Positions 15,514 to 24,369 of a DNA stretch of 62,239 nucleotides are shown here, piece after piece (positions within the stretch are counted from its first letter, which is position 1; every line of letters starts with the position of its first letter). The position numbers were made by a program, and so were the translations under genes. The notes beneath the pieces were generated by a model. That model made no database searches. It was not told the DNA's origin and was given only the letters and a program-made list of their open reading frames with translations. The DNA is from JANXSS01 sp025356535 (lineage in GTDB: Bacteria; Pseudomonadota; Gammaproteobacteria; Burkholderiales; Burkholderiaceae_D), in the NCBI GenBank assembly GCA_043762325.1, contig JAYUMU010000112.1:1-62239 (forward strand), written 5' to 3'.

Positions 15514-16899
15514 ATGAATACCCGCACCGATCCCCAGCTCGACTCCCTTCGCATCCCGCCGCATTCGATCGAAGCCGAGCAGTCGGTACTGGGTGGATTG
15601 TTGCTTGACAATGCCGCCTGGGACCGCATCGCGGACTTCGTGCGCCAGGATGACTTTTATCGGTACGACCACCGCATCATCTTCCAGCACATCGTCAAGC
15701 TGATCAACAGTTCGCGCCCGGCCGACGTCATCACGGTCTATGAATCGCTGGGCAGCACCGGCAAGGCCGAAGAGGTCGGCGGCCTCTCCTACCTGAATGC
15801 GCTGGCGCAGAATACGCCGTCGGCGGCAAACATCCGCCGCTACGCCGAAATCGTTCGCGACCGTGGCGTGCTGCGCAAGCTGATCACGGTCTCCGACGAG
15901 ATCTCCGGCCAGGCCTTCAATCCGCAGGGCAAGGAAGTCAAGCAGATGCTCGACGAAGCCGAATCGAAGATCTTTGCCATTGCCGAGGAGGGCTCGCGCG
16001 GCGCGCAGGGCTTCCAGGAAATCCAGCCGTTGCTGACACAAGTGGTAGAGCGCATCGATGAGCTCTACAATCGCGAAGGCCAGAACGACATCACCGGCGT
16101 GCCGACCGGCTTCGTTGACCTGGACCGCATGACCTCCGGCCTGCAGCCGGGCGACCTGGTGATCGTCGCCGGCCGGCCGTCGATGGGCAAGACCGCTTTT
16201 TCGATCAACATCGGCGAGCATGTGGCAATCGAAAGCGGCTTGCCGGTTGCCGTGTTTTCGATGGAAATGGGCGGCACCCAGCTGGCCATGCGCATGCTCG
16301 GCTCGGTCGGCCGGCTCGACCAGCACCGGCTGCGCACCGGCCGCCTGGCCGACGAGGACTGGCCGCGCCTGACGCATGCGATCCAGAAGATGAACGATGC
16401 GCAGCTCTACATCGACGAAACCCCGGCATTGAATTCGATCGAGCTGCGCGCGCGCGCCCGGCGCCTGTCGCGCCAGTGCGGCAAGCTCGGCCTGATCATC
16501 ATCGACTACCTGCAGCTGATGTCGGCAAATTCTTCGGGAGAGAATCGCGCAACCGAAATCTCCGAAATCTCGCGCAGCCTGAAAAGCCTGGCAAAGGAAC
16601 TCAACTGCCCGGTGATTGCCCTGTCCCAGCTGAACCGGTCCCTGGAGCAGCGGCCCAACAAGCGGCCGGTGATGTCGGACCTGCGCGAGTCCGGCGCCAT
16701 CGAACAGGATGCCGACGTGATCCTGTTCATCTATCGCGATGAAGTCTACAACCCCGACTCGCAGGACAAGGGCACGGCCGAAATCATCATCGGCAAGCAG
16801 CGTAACGGACCGATCGGCAGCGTCCGGCTGACCTTCCTCGGCCAGTACACGAAATTCGACAATTACACCGGTGGCGCAGCCCTGTACCAAGGCGATTGA
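15514..16899 (+). CDS. dnaB: Replicative DNA helicase DnaB
   Basis: Hexameric 5'-3' helicase of 461 residues that unwinds the replication fork and binds primase. The N-terminal domain begins at about residue 15 (HSIEAEQSVLGGLLLDN). The RecA-like C-terminal domain has Walker A GRPSMGKTAF at about 218-227, the Walker B region LGLIIIDYLQLM and the DLRESGAIEQDADVI arginine-finger region. There is no intein. The ATG at 15514 begins MNTRTDPQLDSLRIPPHS. No Shine-Dalgarno is visible between the TATAAT and the ATG. Confidence 0.96.
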   Translation: MNTRTDPQLDSLRIPPHSIEAEQSVLGGLLLDNAAWDRIADFVRQDDFYRYDHRIIFQHIVKLINSSRPADVITVYESLGSTGKAEEVGGLSYLNALAQNTPSAANIRRYAEIVRDRGVLRKLITVSDEISGQAFNPQGKEVKQMLDEAESKIFAIAEEGSRGAQGFQEIQPLLTQVVERIDELYNREGQNDITGVPTGFVDLDRMTSGLQPGDLVIVAGRPSMGKTAFSINIGEHVAIESGLPVAVFSMEMGGTQLAMRMLGSVGRLDQHRLRTGRLADEDWPRLTHAIQKMNDAQLYIDETPALNSIELRARARRLSRQCGKLGLIIIDYLQLMSANSSGENRATEISEISRSLKSLAKELNCPVIALSQLNRSLEQRPNKRPVMSDLRESGAIEQDADVILFIYRDEVYNPDSQDKGTAEIIIGKQRNGPIGSVRLTFLGQYTKFDNYTGGAALYQGD

Positions 16900-16980
16900 T
16901 CACGGCCAATGGTGCGATGGTTCCGTAACTGGAATCTTTTGCAATGGCTTATCGTCGCCCCGCGCGGCCGGCGAGCTGCT

Positions 16981-17017
16981 GCGGCCCGAGGTTGCCGTGC
17001 GCGGGCAACCGGGCCGC
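16981..17017 (+). terminator. Long hairpin between dnaB and the DUF47 gene
   Basis: GCGGCCC-GA-GGTTGCC pairs with GGCAACC-GGGCCGC around an 8-base loop. It has no T-tract. It may stabilise the dnaB 3' end or act as an attenuator. Confidence 0.45.
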
Positions 17018-17034
17018 TGCCGGCCGGCACGACA

Positions 17035-17076
17035 TTCGACCTGCCGATCAATAAATTCGGCCTGCCAACCAATAAA
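17035..17076 (+). repeat. 21-base tandem direct repeat upstream of the DUF47-pit operon
   Basis: Two adjacent 21-base units (17035-17055 and 17056-17076) match at 18 of 21 positions and share TTCG, CCTGCC and CAATAAA. The 21-base period is about two helical turns, as expected of a protein-binding direct repeat. It resembles a Pho box only loosely. Confidence 0.55.
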
Positions 17077-17111
17077 ACAGCAATCGAAACAATCAACAGA
17101 AGAGGGAAACC

Positions 17112-17738
17112 ATGTTCGGACGTCTGATGCCCACCGAAGGAAAATTTTTCGATCAGTTCAACCAGCACGCCGACCTGTGCGTCAAGGGCGCAAAGGAAAT
17201 GCTGGCGCTGATGACCGATTTCGACGACCTCGAAAAGCGTGTCCATGCAATCGAAAGCATCGAGAAGCAGGCCGACCGCGTGACCCACGCGACGCTCGAC
17301 ATGCTGCACAAGACCTTCATCACGCCGCTCGACCGCGACGACATCCATCAGCTCATCACGCGCATGGACGACATCCTCGACCTGATGGAAGATGCGGCGC
17401 AGACCGTCTCGCTCTACGACATCAAGGCCATCACGCCGGAAGCAAAGCGCCTGGCCGAACTGTGCCTGGCCTGCACCGAGAAGGTCCGCGACGGCGTGGC
17501 GCTGCTCCACAACATGGATAATTCCCACCAGATCCTGGACATCTGCGCCGAGATCGACCGGCTCGAGTCGGACGCCGACCATGTCATGCGCGCGGCCATG
17601 TCGAAGCTGTTTCGCGACGAGCCGGACGTACGCAATCTCATCAAGCTCAAGGCCATCTATGAAATCCTGGAGACGGTGACCGACCGCTGCGAGGATGTGG
17701 CCAACATCATCGAAGGCATCATCGTCGAGAATGCTTGA
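17112..17738 (+). CDS. DUF47 (PhoU-like) accessory protein of Pit
   Basis: All-helical 208-residue protein of the DUF47/PhoU-like family. It begins MFGRLMPTEGKFFDQFNQHADL and has the repeated acidic E/DxxxD motifs (DDLEKRVHAIE, RMDDILDLMEDAA, DRCEDVANIIEGII) that bind metal clusters in PhoU-type proteins. DUF47 genes are nearly always paired with pit and are thought to modulate it. The pit gene starts 28 bases downstream, so the two form one operon. AGAGGGAAACC precedes the ATG. Confidence 0.88.
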   Translation: MFGRLMPTEGKFFDQFNQHADLCVKGAKEMLALMTDFDDLEKRVHAIESIEKQADRVTHATLDMLHKTFITPLDRDDIHQLITRMDDILDLMEDAAQTVSLYDIKAITPEAKRLAELCLACTEKVRDGVALLHNMDNSHQILDICAEIDRLESDADHVMRAAMSKLFRDEPDVRNLIKLKAIYEILETVTDRCEDVANIIEGIIVENA

Positions 17739-17766
17739 GCACCTGAAACCATAAGAAAAAATTTTC

Positions 17767-18774
17767 ATGCAAACCCTGCACATCAGTATCTATACGCTGG
17801 CATTCCTGATCGCGCTGGCGCTGCTGTTCGACTTCATGAACGGCTTTCATGACGCCGCCAATGCGATTGCAACGGTGGTCTCGACCGGCGTCCTGAAGCC
17901 GCAGACGGCAGTTGCCATGGCAGCTGCGTTCAACTTCATCGCCATCCTGGTTTTCCAGCTCAAGGTCGCCTCCACCGTCGGCAAGGGCACCATCGATCCG
18001 CAGGTGGTGGACCATTACGTCGTCTTCGGCGCGCTGATCGGCGCCATTTTCTGGAATCTGGTCACCTGGTATTACGGCATACCGTCGTCGTCGTCCCATG
18101 CATTGATCGGTGGCCTGGTCGGCGCAGCCGTGGCCAAGGCCGGCACCGGCTCGCTGATCGAAGCGGGATTGCTCAAGACGATCGCCTTCATCGTGCTCTC
18201 GCCGCTGCTCGGTTTCGTCTTCGGCTCGATCATGATGGTCCTGGTGTCGTGGATATTCGTGCGCTCGACGCCGCGCCGGGTCGACAAGTGGTTCCGGCGC
18301 ATGCAGCTGGTGTCGGCCTCGATGTACAGTCTCGGCCATGGCGGCAACGATGCCCAGAAAACCATGGGCATCATCTGGATGCTGTTGATCGCCTCCGGTT
18401 ACACCAGCACCAGCGGCAGCCTGCCGGCATGGGTGATCATCAGCTGCTACAGCGCCATCAGCCTCGGTACTCTTTTCGGCGGCTGGCGTATCGTCAAGAC
18501 CATGGGCCAGCGCATCACCAAGCTGCGCCCTGTCGGCGGCTTCTGCGCCGAGACCGGCGGCGCCATCACCCTGTTCATGGCGACCTGGCTGGGCGTGCCG
18601 GTGTCGACCACGCATACGATCACCGGCGCCATCGTCGGCGTCGGCTCGGCGCGCAAGATGTCGGCGGTGCGCTGGGGCGTGGCCGGCACCATCGTCTGGG
18701 CCTGGATCTTTACCATTCCGGCCTCGGCCTTCGTGGCGGCGATTGCCTGGTGGGTGGGTACCAAGCTGCTCTGA
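17767..18774 (+). CDS. pit: Low-affinity inorganic phosphate transporter
   Basis: PiT-family symporter of 335 residues with about ten membrane segments. The two inverted signature motifs are present: FDFMNGFHDAANAIATVVST near residue 20 and GHGGNDAQKTMGII near residue 195, plus GVPVSTTHTITGAIVGVG towards the C-terminus. It moves metal-phosphate or phosphate with protons or sodium across the inner membrane. It forms an operon with the upstream DUF47 gene. The transcript ends at a bidirectional terminator shared with phoH. Confidence 0.92.
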   Translation: MQTLHISIYTLAFLIALALLFDFMNGFHDAANAIATVVSTGVLKPQTAVAMAAAFNFIAILVFQLKVASTVGKGTIDPQVVDHYVVFGALIGAIFWNLVTWYYGIPSSSSHALIGGLVGAAVAKAGTGSLIEAGLLKTIAFIVLSPLLGFVFGSIMMVLVSWIFVRSTPRRVDKWFRRMQLVSASMYSLGHGGNDAQKTMGIIWMLLIASGYTSTSGSLPAWVIISCYSAISLGTLFGGWRIVKTMGQRITKLRPVGGFCAETGGAITLFMATWLGVPVSTTHTITGAIVGVGSARKMSAVRWGVAGTIVWAWIFTIPASAFVAAIAWWVGTKLL

Positions 18775-18797
18775 AGATTTGCACCGCCTGGCGCGAA

Positions 18798-18833
18798 AAA
18801 ATGCCCATCCAACTTTCGTTGCATGGGCATTTT
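18798..18833. terminator. Bidirectional terminator between pit and phoH
   Basis: Perfect 11-base stem AAAATGCCCAT / ATGGGCATTTT with A-run on the left and T-run on the right, so it can stop transcription from both convergent genes. Confidence 0.8.
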
Positions 18834-18861
18834 GCTGCGGCACCGGTTTGCTGCGGGATGC

Positions 18862-20571
18862 CTACAGTACCTCGCTCGCATGATCGGCCAGCCGCGAACG
18901 CTCGCCGCGCGCCAGCGTCACATGGCCGCTGTGCGCCCAGCCCTTGAAGCGGTCGACCACGTAGGTCAGGCCGCTTGAGCCCTCGGTGAGATACGGCGTG
19001 TCGATCTGCGCAATGTTGCCGAGACAAATGATCTTGGTGCCGGGTCCGGCGCGGGTGACCAGCGTCTTGATCTGTTTCGGTGTCAGGTTCTGCGCCTCGT
19101 CGACGATCAAAAACTTGTTGACGAAAGTGCGCCCGCGCATGAAGTTCAGGGACTTGATCTTGATCTTGGAGCGGATCAGGTCCTGCGTGGCGGCGCGGCC
19201 CCATTCGCCGGCATCCGAATCGGACTTGTTGAGCACTTCGAGGTTGTCGTCGAAGGCGCCCATCCACGGCGACATCTTTTCTTCTTCGGTGCCGGGCAAG
19301 AAACCGATGTCTTCGCCCACCGGCACGGTGACGCGGGTGACGATGATTTCATTGTAGGTCTTCGTCTCCAGCACCTGCGCCAGACCGGCGGCAAGCGCCA
19401 GCAGGGTCTTGCCGGTGCCGGCCTGGCCGAGCAGGGTGACGAAATCGCACTCCGGGTCCATCAGCAGGTTCAGCGCAAAGTTCTGCTCGCGGTTGCGGGC
19501 GGTGATGCCCCAGACGCTGTTCTTCGCATGCCCGTAGTCGCGCAGGGTGCGCAATACAGCCGTCTTGCCATTGATCTGGATGACATGGCCATAGAAGGCC
19601 GGCTCGCCGTTGTTGGGCTCCATGAAGACGAACTGGTTCACCAGCATCATCGGCACCACCGGGCCGGAGAGGCGGTAGAAGGTGTAGCCGGTGCCATGCT
19701 TGTTTTCCTGCCAGGATTCCATGCCTTTTGCATGCTTGTGCCAGAAGTCGTCGGGCAGCTGCATGATGCCGGAGTAGAGCAGGTCGGTGTCTTCCAGCAC
19801 ATGGTCATTGAAATACTCTTCGGCCGGCAAACCCATCGCCCGCGCCTTGATGCGCATGTTGATGTCTTTCGACACCAGCACGATTTCCCGGCCCGGATAT
19901 TCGGTCTCCAGCGCGCGCACGACACCCAGGATCTGGTTGTCGGCCTTGCCTTCGGGAAGGCCCTCCGGCAACGCCGCATGCGCCAGCCGGGTCTGGAAGA
20001 ACAGCCGCCCGCGCGCATCCTTGTTGCCCAGCTTCGAGAGCAGGATGCCCTTGTCGATTTCCAGGTCCTCGGTGCCACTGATCAATGCATCGAGCGACCG
20101 GGAGACCTGGCGCGCATTGCGCGCGACTTCCGACATGCCCTTCTTGTGGTCGTCGAGCTCTTCCAGCGTCATCATCGGCAGGTAGACGTCGTGTTCCTCG
20201 AAGCGGAACAGGGATGTCGGGTCATGCATGAGCACGTTGGTGTCGAGCACGAACAGCTTGGTCAGGCCGTTCTTGCCGGCGGTGCGGGCGCCGCTGCGGG
20301 CACGCGGCTGCGCCGGCTTGCCGTCGGCCCGGGCTTTGTCGCTGCGGGCGATGCGCTTCGGTTCAGGCACCAGGGCGGGCGACTTTGCCTCGACCGGCAG
20401 GGGAACCGGCTGTGATGCCGGCTTCGATGCCGGCACGATCGCGACAGGCGCGGGCGCGGCGACCGGTTCGATCAGGGTCAGCGGCTTGACCGACTTGGCC
20501 TTGTTCGCCACCGGATATTCGCGCGGAGACAGCAGTGCAGCAGGTTTGGTCGGCAGTTTAGGCAGAGGCAT
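18862..20571 (-). CDS. PIN-PhoH fusion ATPase
   Basis: A 569-residue protein with three parts: a Pro/Ala/Lys-rich N-terminal region (1-100), a PIN-type ribonuclease domain (about 103-235) starting LFVLDTNVLMHDP with conserved acidic residues, and a PhoH-like P-loop ATPase (about 350-569) with Walker A GQAGTGKT near 381 and Walker B FLIVDEAQNLTP. This PIN-PhoH architecture (PhoH2 type, YlaK-like) has RNA helicase and ribonuclease activity in mycobacteria. It is not the ybeZ-type PhoH beside ybeY. The name does not imply phosphate control here, although a phosphate transporter is next door. ATG at 20571. Confidence 0.9.
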   Translation of the reverse strand: MPLPKLPTKPAALLSPREYPVANKAKSVKPLTLIEPVAAPAPVAIVPASKPASQPVPLPVEAKSPALVPEPKRIARSDKARADGKPAQPRARSGARTAGKNGLTKLFVLDTNVLMHDPTSLFRFEEHDVYLPMMTLEELDDHKKGMSEVARNARQVSRSLDALISGTEDLEIDKGILLSKLGNKDARGRLFFQTRLAHAALPEGLPEGKADNQILGVVRALETEYPGREIVLVSKDINMRIKARAMGLPAEEYFNDHVLEDTDLLYSGIMQLPDDFWHKHAKGMESWQENKHGTGYTFYRLSGPVVPMMLVNQFVFMEPNNGEPAFYGHVIQINGKTAVLRTLRDYGHAKNSVWGITARNREQNFALNLLMDPECDFVTLLGQAGTGKTLLALAAGLAQVLETKTYNEIIVTRVTVPVGEDIGFLPGTEEEKMSPWMGAFDDNLEVLNKSDSDAGEWGRAATQDLIRSKIKIKSLNFMRGRTFVNKFLIVDEAQNLTPKQIKTLVTRAGPGTKIICLGNIAQIDTPYLTEGSSGLTYVVDRFKGWAHSGHVTLARGERSRLADHASEVL

Positions 20572-20669
20572 CAGGATCTCGATCGTAAGGGTTGAGAAAA
20601 TACCAACTTGCTGGGGCGAGGTTCAATTGCAACGCGCCGGCCGCCAGCAAAGCCGGCCGGCTGACCATG

Positions 20670-20716
20670 AAAAAAGCCGCCGCAGAGGATCTTGCAAGTC
20701 CTCCACAGGCGGCTTT
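20670..20716 (-). terminator. Rho-independent terminator downstream of bcp
   Basis: On the minus strand AAAGCCGCC pairs with GGCGGCTTT, with an inner GAGGA/TCCTC pairing, followed by a run of T residues (the A-run at 20670-20675 on the plus strand). It separates bcp from phoH. Confidence 0.8.
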
Positions 20717-20830
20717 CGGTCGGTGCAGTTGAATTCAATGAGGTATGTAGATCCGGTAGCGTGGTCAACGTCGGGTGCCGCTTTGCGAGCCAGCGCGGTA
20801 ATGCGCCTTTATTCTACCGCGTCGGCAAAA

Positions 20831-21310
20831 TCATGACGCAAGCTGCTGCACATACGCCAGCACGTCGTCCACATGGCCGGGCACCTTCAGTCCGCGCCAG
20901 GCTTTCACCAGCTTTCCGCCGGCGTCGATGACGAAGGTGGAGCGCTCGATGCCGCGCACTTTTTTGCCGTACATGTTCTTCGACTTGATCACATCGAAAA
21001 GCTGGCACAGGCTTTCATCGGCGTCGGAAATCAGTTCGAACGGCATGGCCAGTTTTGCCTTGAAGGCTTCGTGCGAGCGCATGCTGTCGCGGCTGATGCC
21101 GAACACGTCGGCCTGTGCCGCCTGGAAGTCCGGATGCAGGTCGCGAAAATTGATGCCTTCGGTGGTGCACCCGGGCGTGCCGTCCTTCGGATAAAAATAC
21201 AGCACCACGATGCGCCCGCGACGTGCGGCCAGGCTGAAGCTGCCGTTGCCGGTCATGCTGGCGCTGAAATCGGGAACCGTATCGTTGATTTCCAGTGCTA
21301 CTTCTGTCAC
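20831..21310 (-). CDS. bcp: Thioredoxin-dependent peroxiredoxin Bcp/PrxQ
   Basis: Peroxiredoxin of 159 residues that reduces hydroperoxides. YFYPKDGTPGCTTEGINFRD contains the peroxidatic Cys48 with the PxxxT/SxxC context. The resolving Cys usually found five residues later is Ile53 here. The only other cysteine is Cys102 (ESLCQLF), which might resolve in some PrxQ subtypes; otherwise the enzyme is a 1-Cys type. The GTG at 21310 has a good AGGAG site and begins at the family N-terminus. It is the most downstream gene after the arn cluster, 70 bases after arnD's stop. Confidence 0.88.
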   Translation of the reverse strand: MTEVALEINDTVPDFSASMTGNGSFSLAARRGRIVVLYFYPKDGTPGCTTEGINFRDLHPDFQAAQADVFGISRDSMRSHEAFKAKLAMPFELISDADESLCQLFDVIKSKNMYGKKVRGIERSTFVIDAGGKLVKAWRGLKVPGHVDDVLAYVQQLAS

Positions 21311-21379
21311 GCCATTCTCCTGATGAGGGTTTGCCGGTGCGGCGTTGCAAGCCTGTGCCGTGCCGGCATGCTGCACCGT

Positions 21380-22321
21380 TCAGGCCGGCTGCATGATCAG
21401 CTCGCCGGAACGCCCGGGCAGGCTGCCCCAGTGCAGCGGTGCCTGCGGCAGCACCTGTTCGCGCACCTTGGCATGATGCGCGGCCATGGAACCGAGTTCG
21501 TAGCCCTGCGCCTTCCATCCCGCCAGCAGCTGATGGAATATCGGGGCGAGTTTTTGTCCTTCAAGCTCCGCATGCAAGGTATATACATGGTCGCGCGGCG
21601 TCGCCGTCAGATCGAGAAGGCAGGACGCGATGTTGGCGGTGTCGATGCGCCTGCCGCCGACTTCGCGCCCGAGCAATTCATCCAGCGTGGGCAGCGTCGT
21701 GGGCAGCTGGATGCAGGGCAGCGTACGCCGGCCGTCCGTGATCCGGTAGGGGCCGGCAGCGGGATTGGTGAGGCTGCCGTCGTCGTTCAATTGCGCGCGG
21801 CCATCGGAGGCGTAGGCGAAGCCAAAGGCGTCGAGGCGACGAAAGGCTTCGGCGTTCATCTGCCAGCCCGCTGCGCCGTGCGTCCTCGGCGCGTGGCCGA
21901 AGATGTCGGTGTAGCGGTCATAGGCGCGTTGCATCAGGTCGCCGGTCCAGCCGGGGCCGCGCTTGCGCACGTTGTCCTGCCACAGCACATGGTCCCAGGT
22001 ATGAATGCCGCACTCGTGGCCGGCGTCGCGTACGCTTTTCATGTGCGCCGCACAGTCGCGCCCGATGTCCGGCGCCGGCAGCAGCACGCCGTACATCAAT
22101 GTCTTCAGGCCATAGTGTTCGAGCACCGAGGTGCGCGACACCTTCTGGAAAAACCCCGGACGCAGCGCCCGCCGCAGCGCCCAGCCGGTGTGATCCGGCC
22201 CGAGCGAAAACAGGAAGGTGGCTTCGGCCCGATGCGCGCCCAGCAGACGCAGAAGGTTCGGCACGCCTTCGCGGGTGCCGCGATAGGTATCGACATCGAC
22301 CTTCAGCGTCAGGAGCGGCAT
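21380..22321 (-). CDS. arnD: 4-deoxy-4-formamido-L-arabinose-phosphoundecaprenol deformylase ArnD
   Basis: NodB-type polysaccharide deacetylase of 313 residues. It removes the formyl group from undecaprenyl-phosphate-L-Ara4FN at the inner membrane so the sugar can be transferred to lipid A. LKVDVDTYRGTREGVPNL carries the catalytic Asp pair and HTWDH the metal-binding histidines. The chosen ATG is two bases after the arnA dehydrogenase stop; a TTG at 22327 overlapping that stop is an alternative. It is the last arn gene in this operon. Confidence 0.92.
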   Translation of the reverse strand: MPLLTLKVDVDTYRGTREGVPNLLRLLGAHRAEATFLFSLGPDHTGWALRRALRPGFFQKVSRTSVLEHYGLKTLMYGVLLPAPDIGRDCAAHMKSVRDAGHECGIHTWDHVLWQDNVRKRGPGWTGDLMQRAYDRYTDIFGHAPRTHGAAGWQMNAEAFRRLDAFGFAYASDGRAQLNDDGSLTNPAAGPYRITDGRRTLPCIQLPTTLPTLDELLGREVGGRRIDTANIASCLLDLTATPRDHVYTLHAELEGQKLAPIFHQLLAGWKAQGYELGSMAAHHAKVREQVLPQAPLHWGSLPGRSGELIMQPA

Positions 22322-22323
22322 GC

Positions 22324-23376
22324 TCAATCCATCAGGGCGCGGGCTTCGCCGACCTGGCCACGATAGGCGTCGAAGATGTTGCGCAGGGTTTCGGCCATCA
22401 TGGTCTTCGGCGCCCAGCCCAGTTCGGCGCAGGTATTGGTGATCTTGGGCACGCGGTTCTGCACGTCCTGGTAACCGGCGCCGTAGTACTGGCCGGAGGT
22501 GGTCTCCAGCAGCTGCACGTTCTTGGCCGACTCCGCATATTCCGGATAGTCGGCCGCCAGCGCCAGCATCATGGTAGCCAGTTCGCGGATCGAATAGTTG
22601 TTGACCGGATTGCCGATGTTGTAGATCTTGCCGCTGGCAATGCCATCCTTGTTGTCGATGATGCGAATCAGCGCATCGACGCCATCGTCGATATAGGTGA
22701 AGGCGCGTTTCTGGGCGCCGCCGTCGACCAGCGAGATGTTTTCACCGCGCACGATATGGCCGAAGAACTGCGTCACCACGCGGGAGCTGCCTTCCTTCGG
22801 CGTATGGATCGAATCGAGGCCGGAGCCGATCCAGTTGAATGGCCGGAACAGGGTGAAATTCAGGCCTTCCATGCCGTAGCCCCAGATCACGCGGTCCATC
22901 AGCTGCTTGGCGCAGGCGTAGATCCAGCGCGGCTTGTTGATCGGGCCGTACACCAGGTGCGAGGCTTCCGGATCGAATTCAGGATCTTCGCTCATGCCAT
23001 AGACTTCAGAAGTCGACGGGAAGATCAGGTGCTTCTTGTATTTTGCCGCCGAACGCACGATCGGCAGGTTCGCCTCGAAGTCGAGCTCGAAAACCCGCAG
23101 CGGCTCCTTCACGTACGTCGATGGCGTGGCGATCGCCACCAGCGGCAGGATGACGTCGCATTTCTTGACGTGGTACTCCACCCATTCCTTGTTGATGGTG
23201 ATGTCGCCTTCGAAGAAATGCATCCGGTCCTTGTAGGCCGGATTGTCGAGCACGCCGGAAATCCGGTTCGACTGCATGTCCATGCCGTAGACATCCCAGT
23301 CGGTGGTCTCCAGGATGCGCTTGGACAGGTGATGGCCGATGAAGCCGTTGATGCCGAGGATCAGGACTTTTTTCAT
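22324..23376 (-). CDS. UDP-glucuronate decarboxylase (ArnA dehydrogenase half)
   Basis: A 350-residue SDR-type enzyme equal to the C-terminal half of E. coli ArnA. It oxidises and decarboxylates UDP-glucuronic acid to UDP-4-keto-arabinose. The Rossmann motif LGINGFIGHHLSKRIL (residues 6-21), the STSEVYG strand and the YACAKQ catalytic Tyr/Lys pair are present; LFRPFNWIGSGLD is typical of ArnA. In enterobacteria this is fused to the formyltransferase, but here the two are separate genes in the order formyltransferase then decarboxylase, 58 bases apart. ATG at 23376 starts MKKVLILGINGF. Confidence 0.92.
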   Translation of the reverse strand: MKKVLILGINGFIGHHLSKRILETTDWDVYGMDMQSNRISGVLDNPAYKDRMHFFEGDITINKEWVEYHVKKCDVILPLVAIATPSTYVKEPLRVFELDFEANLPIVRSAAKYKKHLIFPSTSEVYGMSEDPEFDPEASHLVYGPINKPRWIYACAKQLMDRVIWGYGMEGLNFTLFRPFNWIGSGLDSIHTPKEGSSRVVTQFFGHIVRGENISLVDGGAQKRAFTYIDDGVDALIRIIDNKDGIASGKIYNIGNPVNNYSIRELATMMLALAADYPEYAESAKNVQLLETTSGQYYGAGYQDVQNRVPKITNTCAELGWAPKTMMAETLRNIFDAYRGQVGEARALMD

Positions 23377-23434
23377 GGGGTCTCGCTTTCTTGAATTGGG
23401 AGGGAAATGCGCCGCCAGTACAGCCGGCGCGTTG

Positions 23435-24364
23435 TCAGGAGGCTGCCTGCGGGTGCGACAGCAGGCTTGCCAGCGCCGCCGGCGTGATCGGCACGTCGTC
23501 GATGCGCAGTTCGTGTATGTGCAGCGCGCGGCCGTCGCCGCAGATGCCAAGCATGCGATTATCCACTACCGCCAGTCCGCAAGCCAGATTTGATTGCTGT
23601 TCTGCAAGCCATCCGGGGTTTTGCAGGCGCGCCCTGGCAATCACGCAGCGCTGCGTGCCGAGCAGGGTCCAGGCGCCGGGATAGGGCGGCGCGACTGCCC
23701 GCACCAAGTTGTAGACCGTCTGCGCCGGCTGCGACCAGTCGATGCGACCGTCGTCGGCATTGCGCCCGCCGAAGTAGCTGCCTTGCGACAGATCGTTCGG
23801 CAAGCGCGGAATGACGCCTGCCAGCATTTGCGGCAGCACGCGCCAGAGTGTCTGCTCGGCTGCCACCACGACTTTTGCAAAGACTTCCGCTGCAGTGTCG
23901 TCGGGCAAAATCGGCACCGCTGTCTGCGCGATGATGGCGCCGGCGTCCGGCTTTGCCACCATTTCATGCAGGGTCGCGCCGGTCTCGGTTTCGCCATGCA
24001 GCACCGCCCAGTTGACCGGCACCCGGCCGCGGTATTTCGGCAGCAGGGAGCCGTGCATGTTGAAGGCGCCCAGCGGCGCGCTTTCCAAGAGCGCCACCGG
24101 CAGCATGTGGCGGTAGTAGAAGCTGAAGAGCATGTCCGGCCGGGCCGCCTGCACCTGCGTGAGCAGCGCCGGCGTGCGCGGATCGGCCGGCGTGATACAG
24201 GCAATGCCATGTTCGGCGCAGACGCCTGCAACCGAGGCGAACCAGATGGTCTCGGCCGGATTGTCTTCATGCGTGACCACCAGGGCAACGTCGACGCCGC
24301 GCGCCAGCAATACCTGCAGGCAGCGCACGCCGACATCATGATAGGCAAAGACGACGGCGCGCAT
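23435..24364 (-). CDS. UDP-Ara4N formyltransferase (ArnA formyltransferase half)
   Basis: A 309-residue formyltransferase equal to the N-terminal half of ArnA. It formylates UDP-L-Ara4N using 10-formyl-tetrahydrofolate. FNMHGSLLPKYRGRVPVNW has the catalytic N-x-H and the folate-binding SLLP motif, and GATLHEMVAKPDAG contains the conserved Asp. The C-terminal 100 residues form the OB-like subdomain. The ATG at 24364 lies five bases after the arnC stop; a TTG at 24373 overlapping it is possible. It is the second gene after arnC in the polymyxin-resistance operon. Confidence 0.9.
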   Translation of the reverse strand: MRAVVFAYHDVGVRCLQVLLARGVDVALVVTHEDNPAETIWFASVAGVCAEHGIACITPADPRTPALLTQVQAARPDMLFSFYYRHMLPVALLESAPLGAFNMHGSLLPKYRGRVPVNWAVLHGETETGATLHEMVAKPDAGAIIAQTAVPILPDDTAAEVFAKVVVAAEQTLWRVLPQMLAGVIPRLPNDLSQGSYFGGRNADDGRIDWSQPAQTVYNLVRAVAPPYPGAWTLLGTQRCVIARARLQNPGWLAEQQSNLACGLAVVDNRMLGICGDGRALHIHELRIDDVPITPAALASLLSHPQAAS

Positions 24365-24369
24365 CGGCT

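Noticed and set aside
17035..17076. Pho box
   Set aside because: The repeat period is 21 bases and the units do not contain CTGTCAT at 11-base spacing; kept only as a direct repeat.
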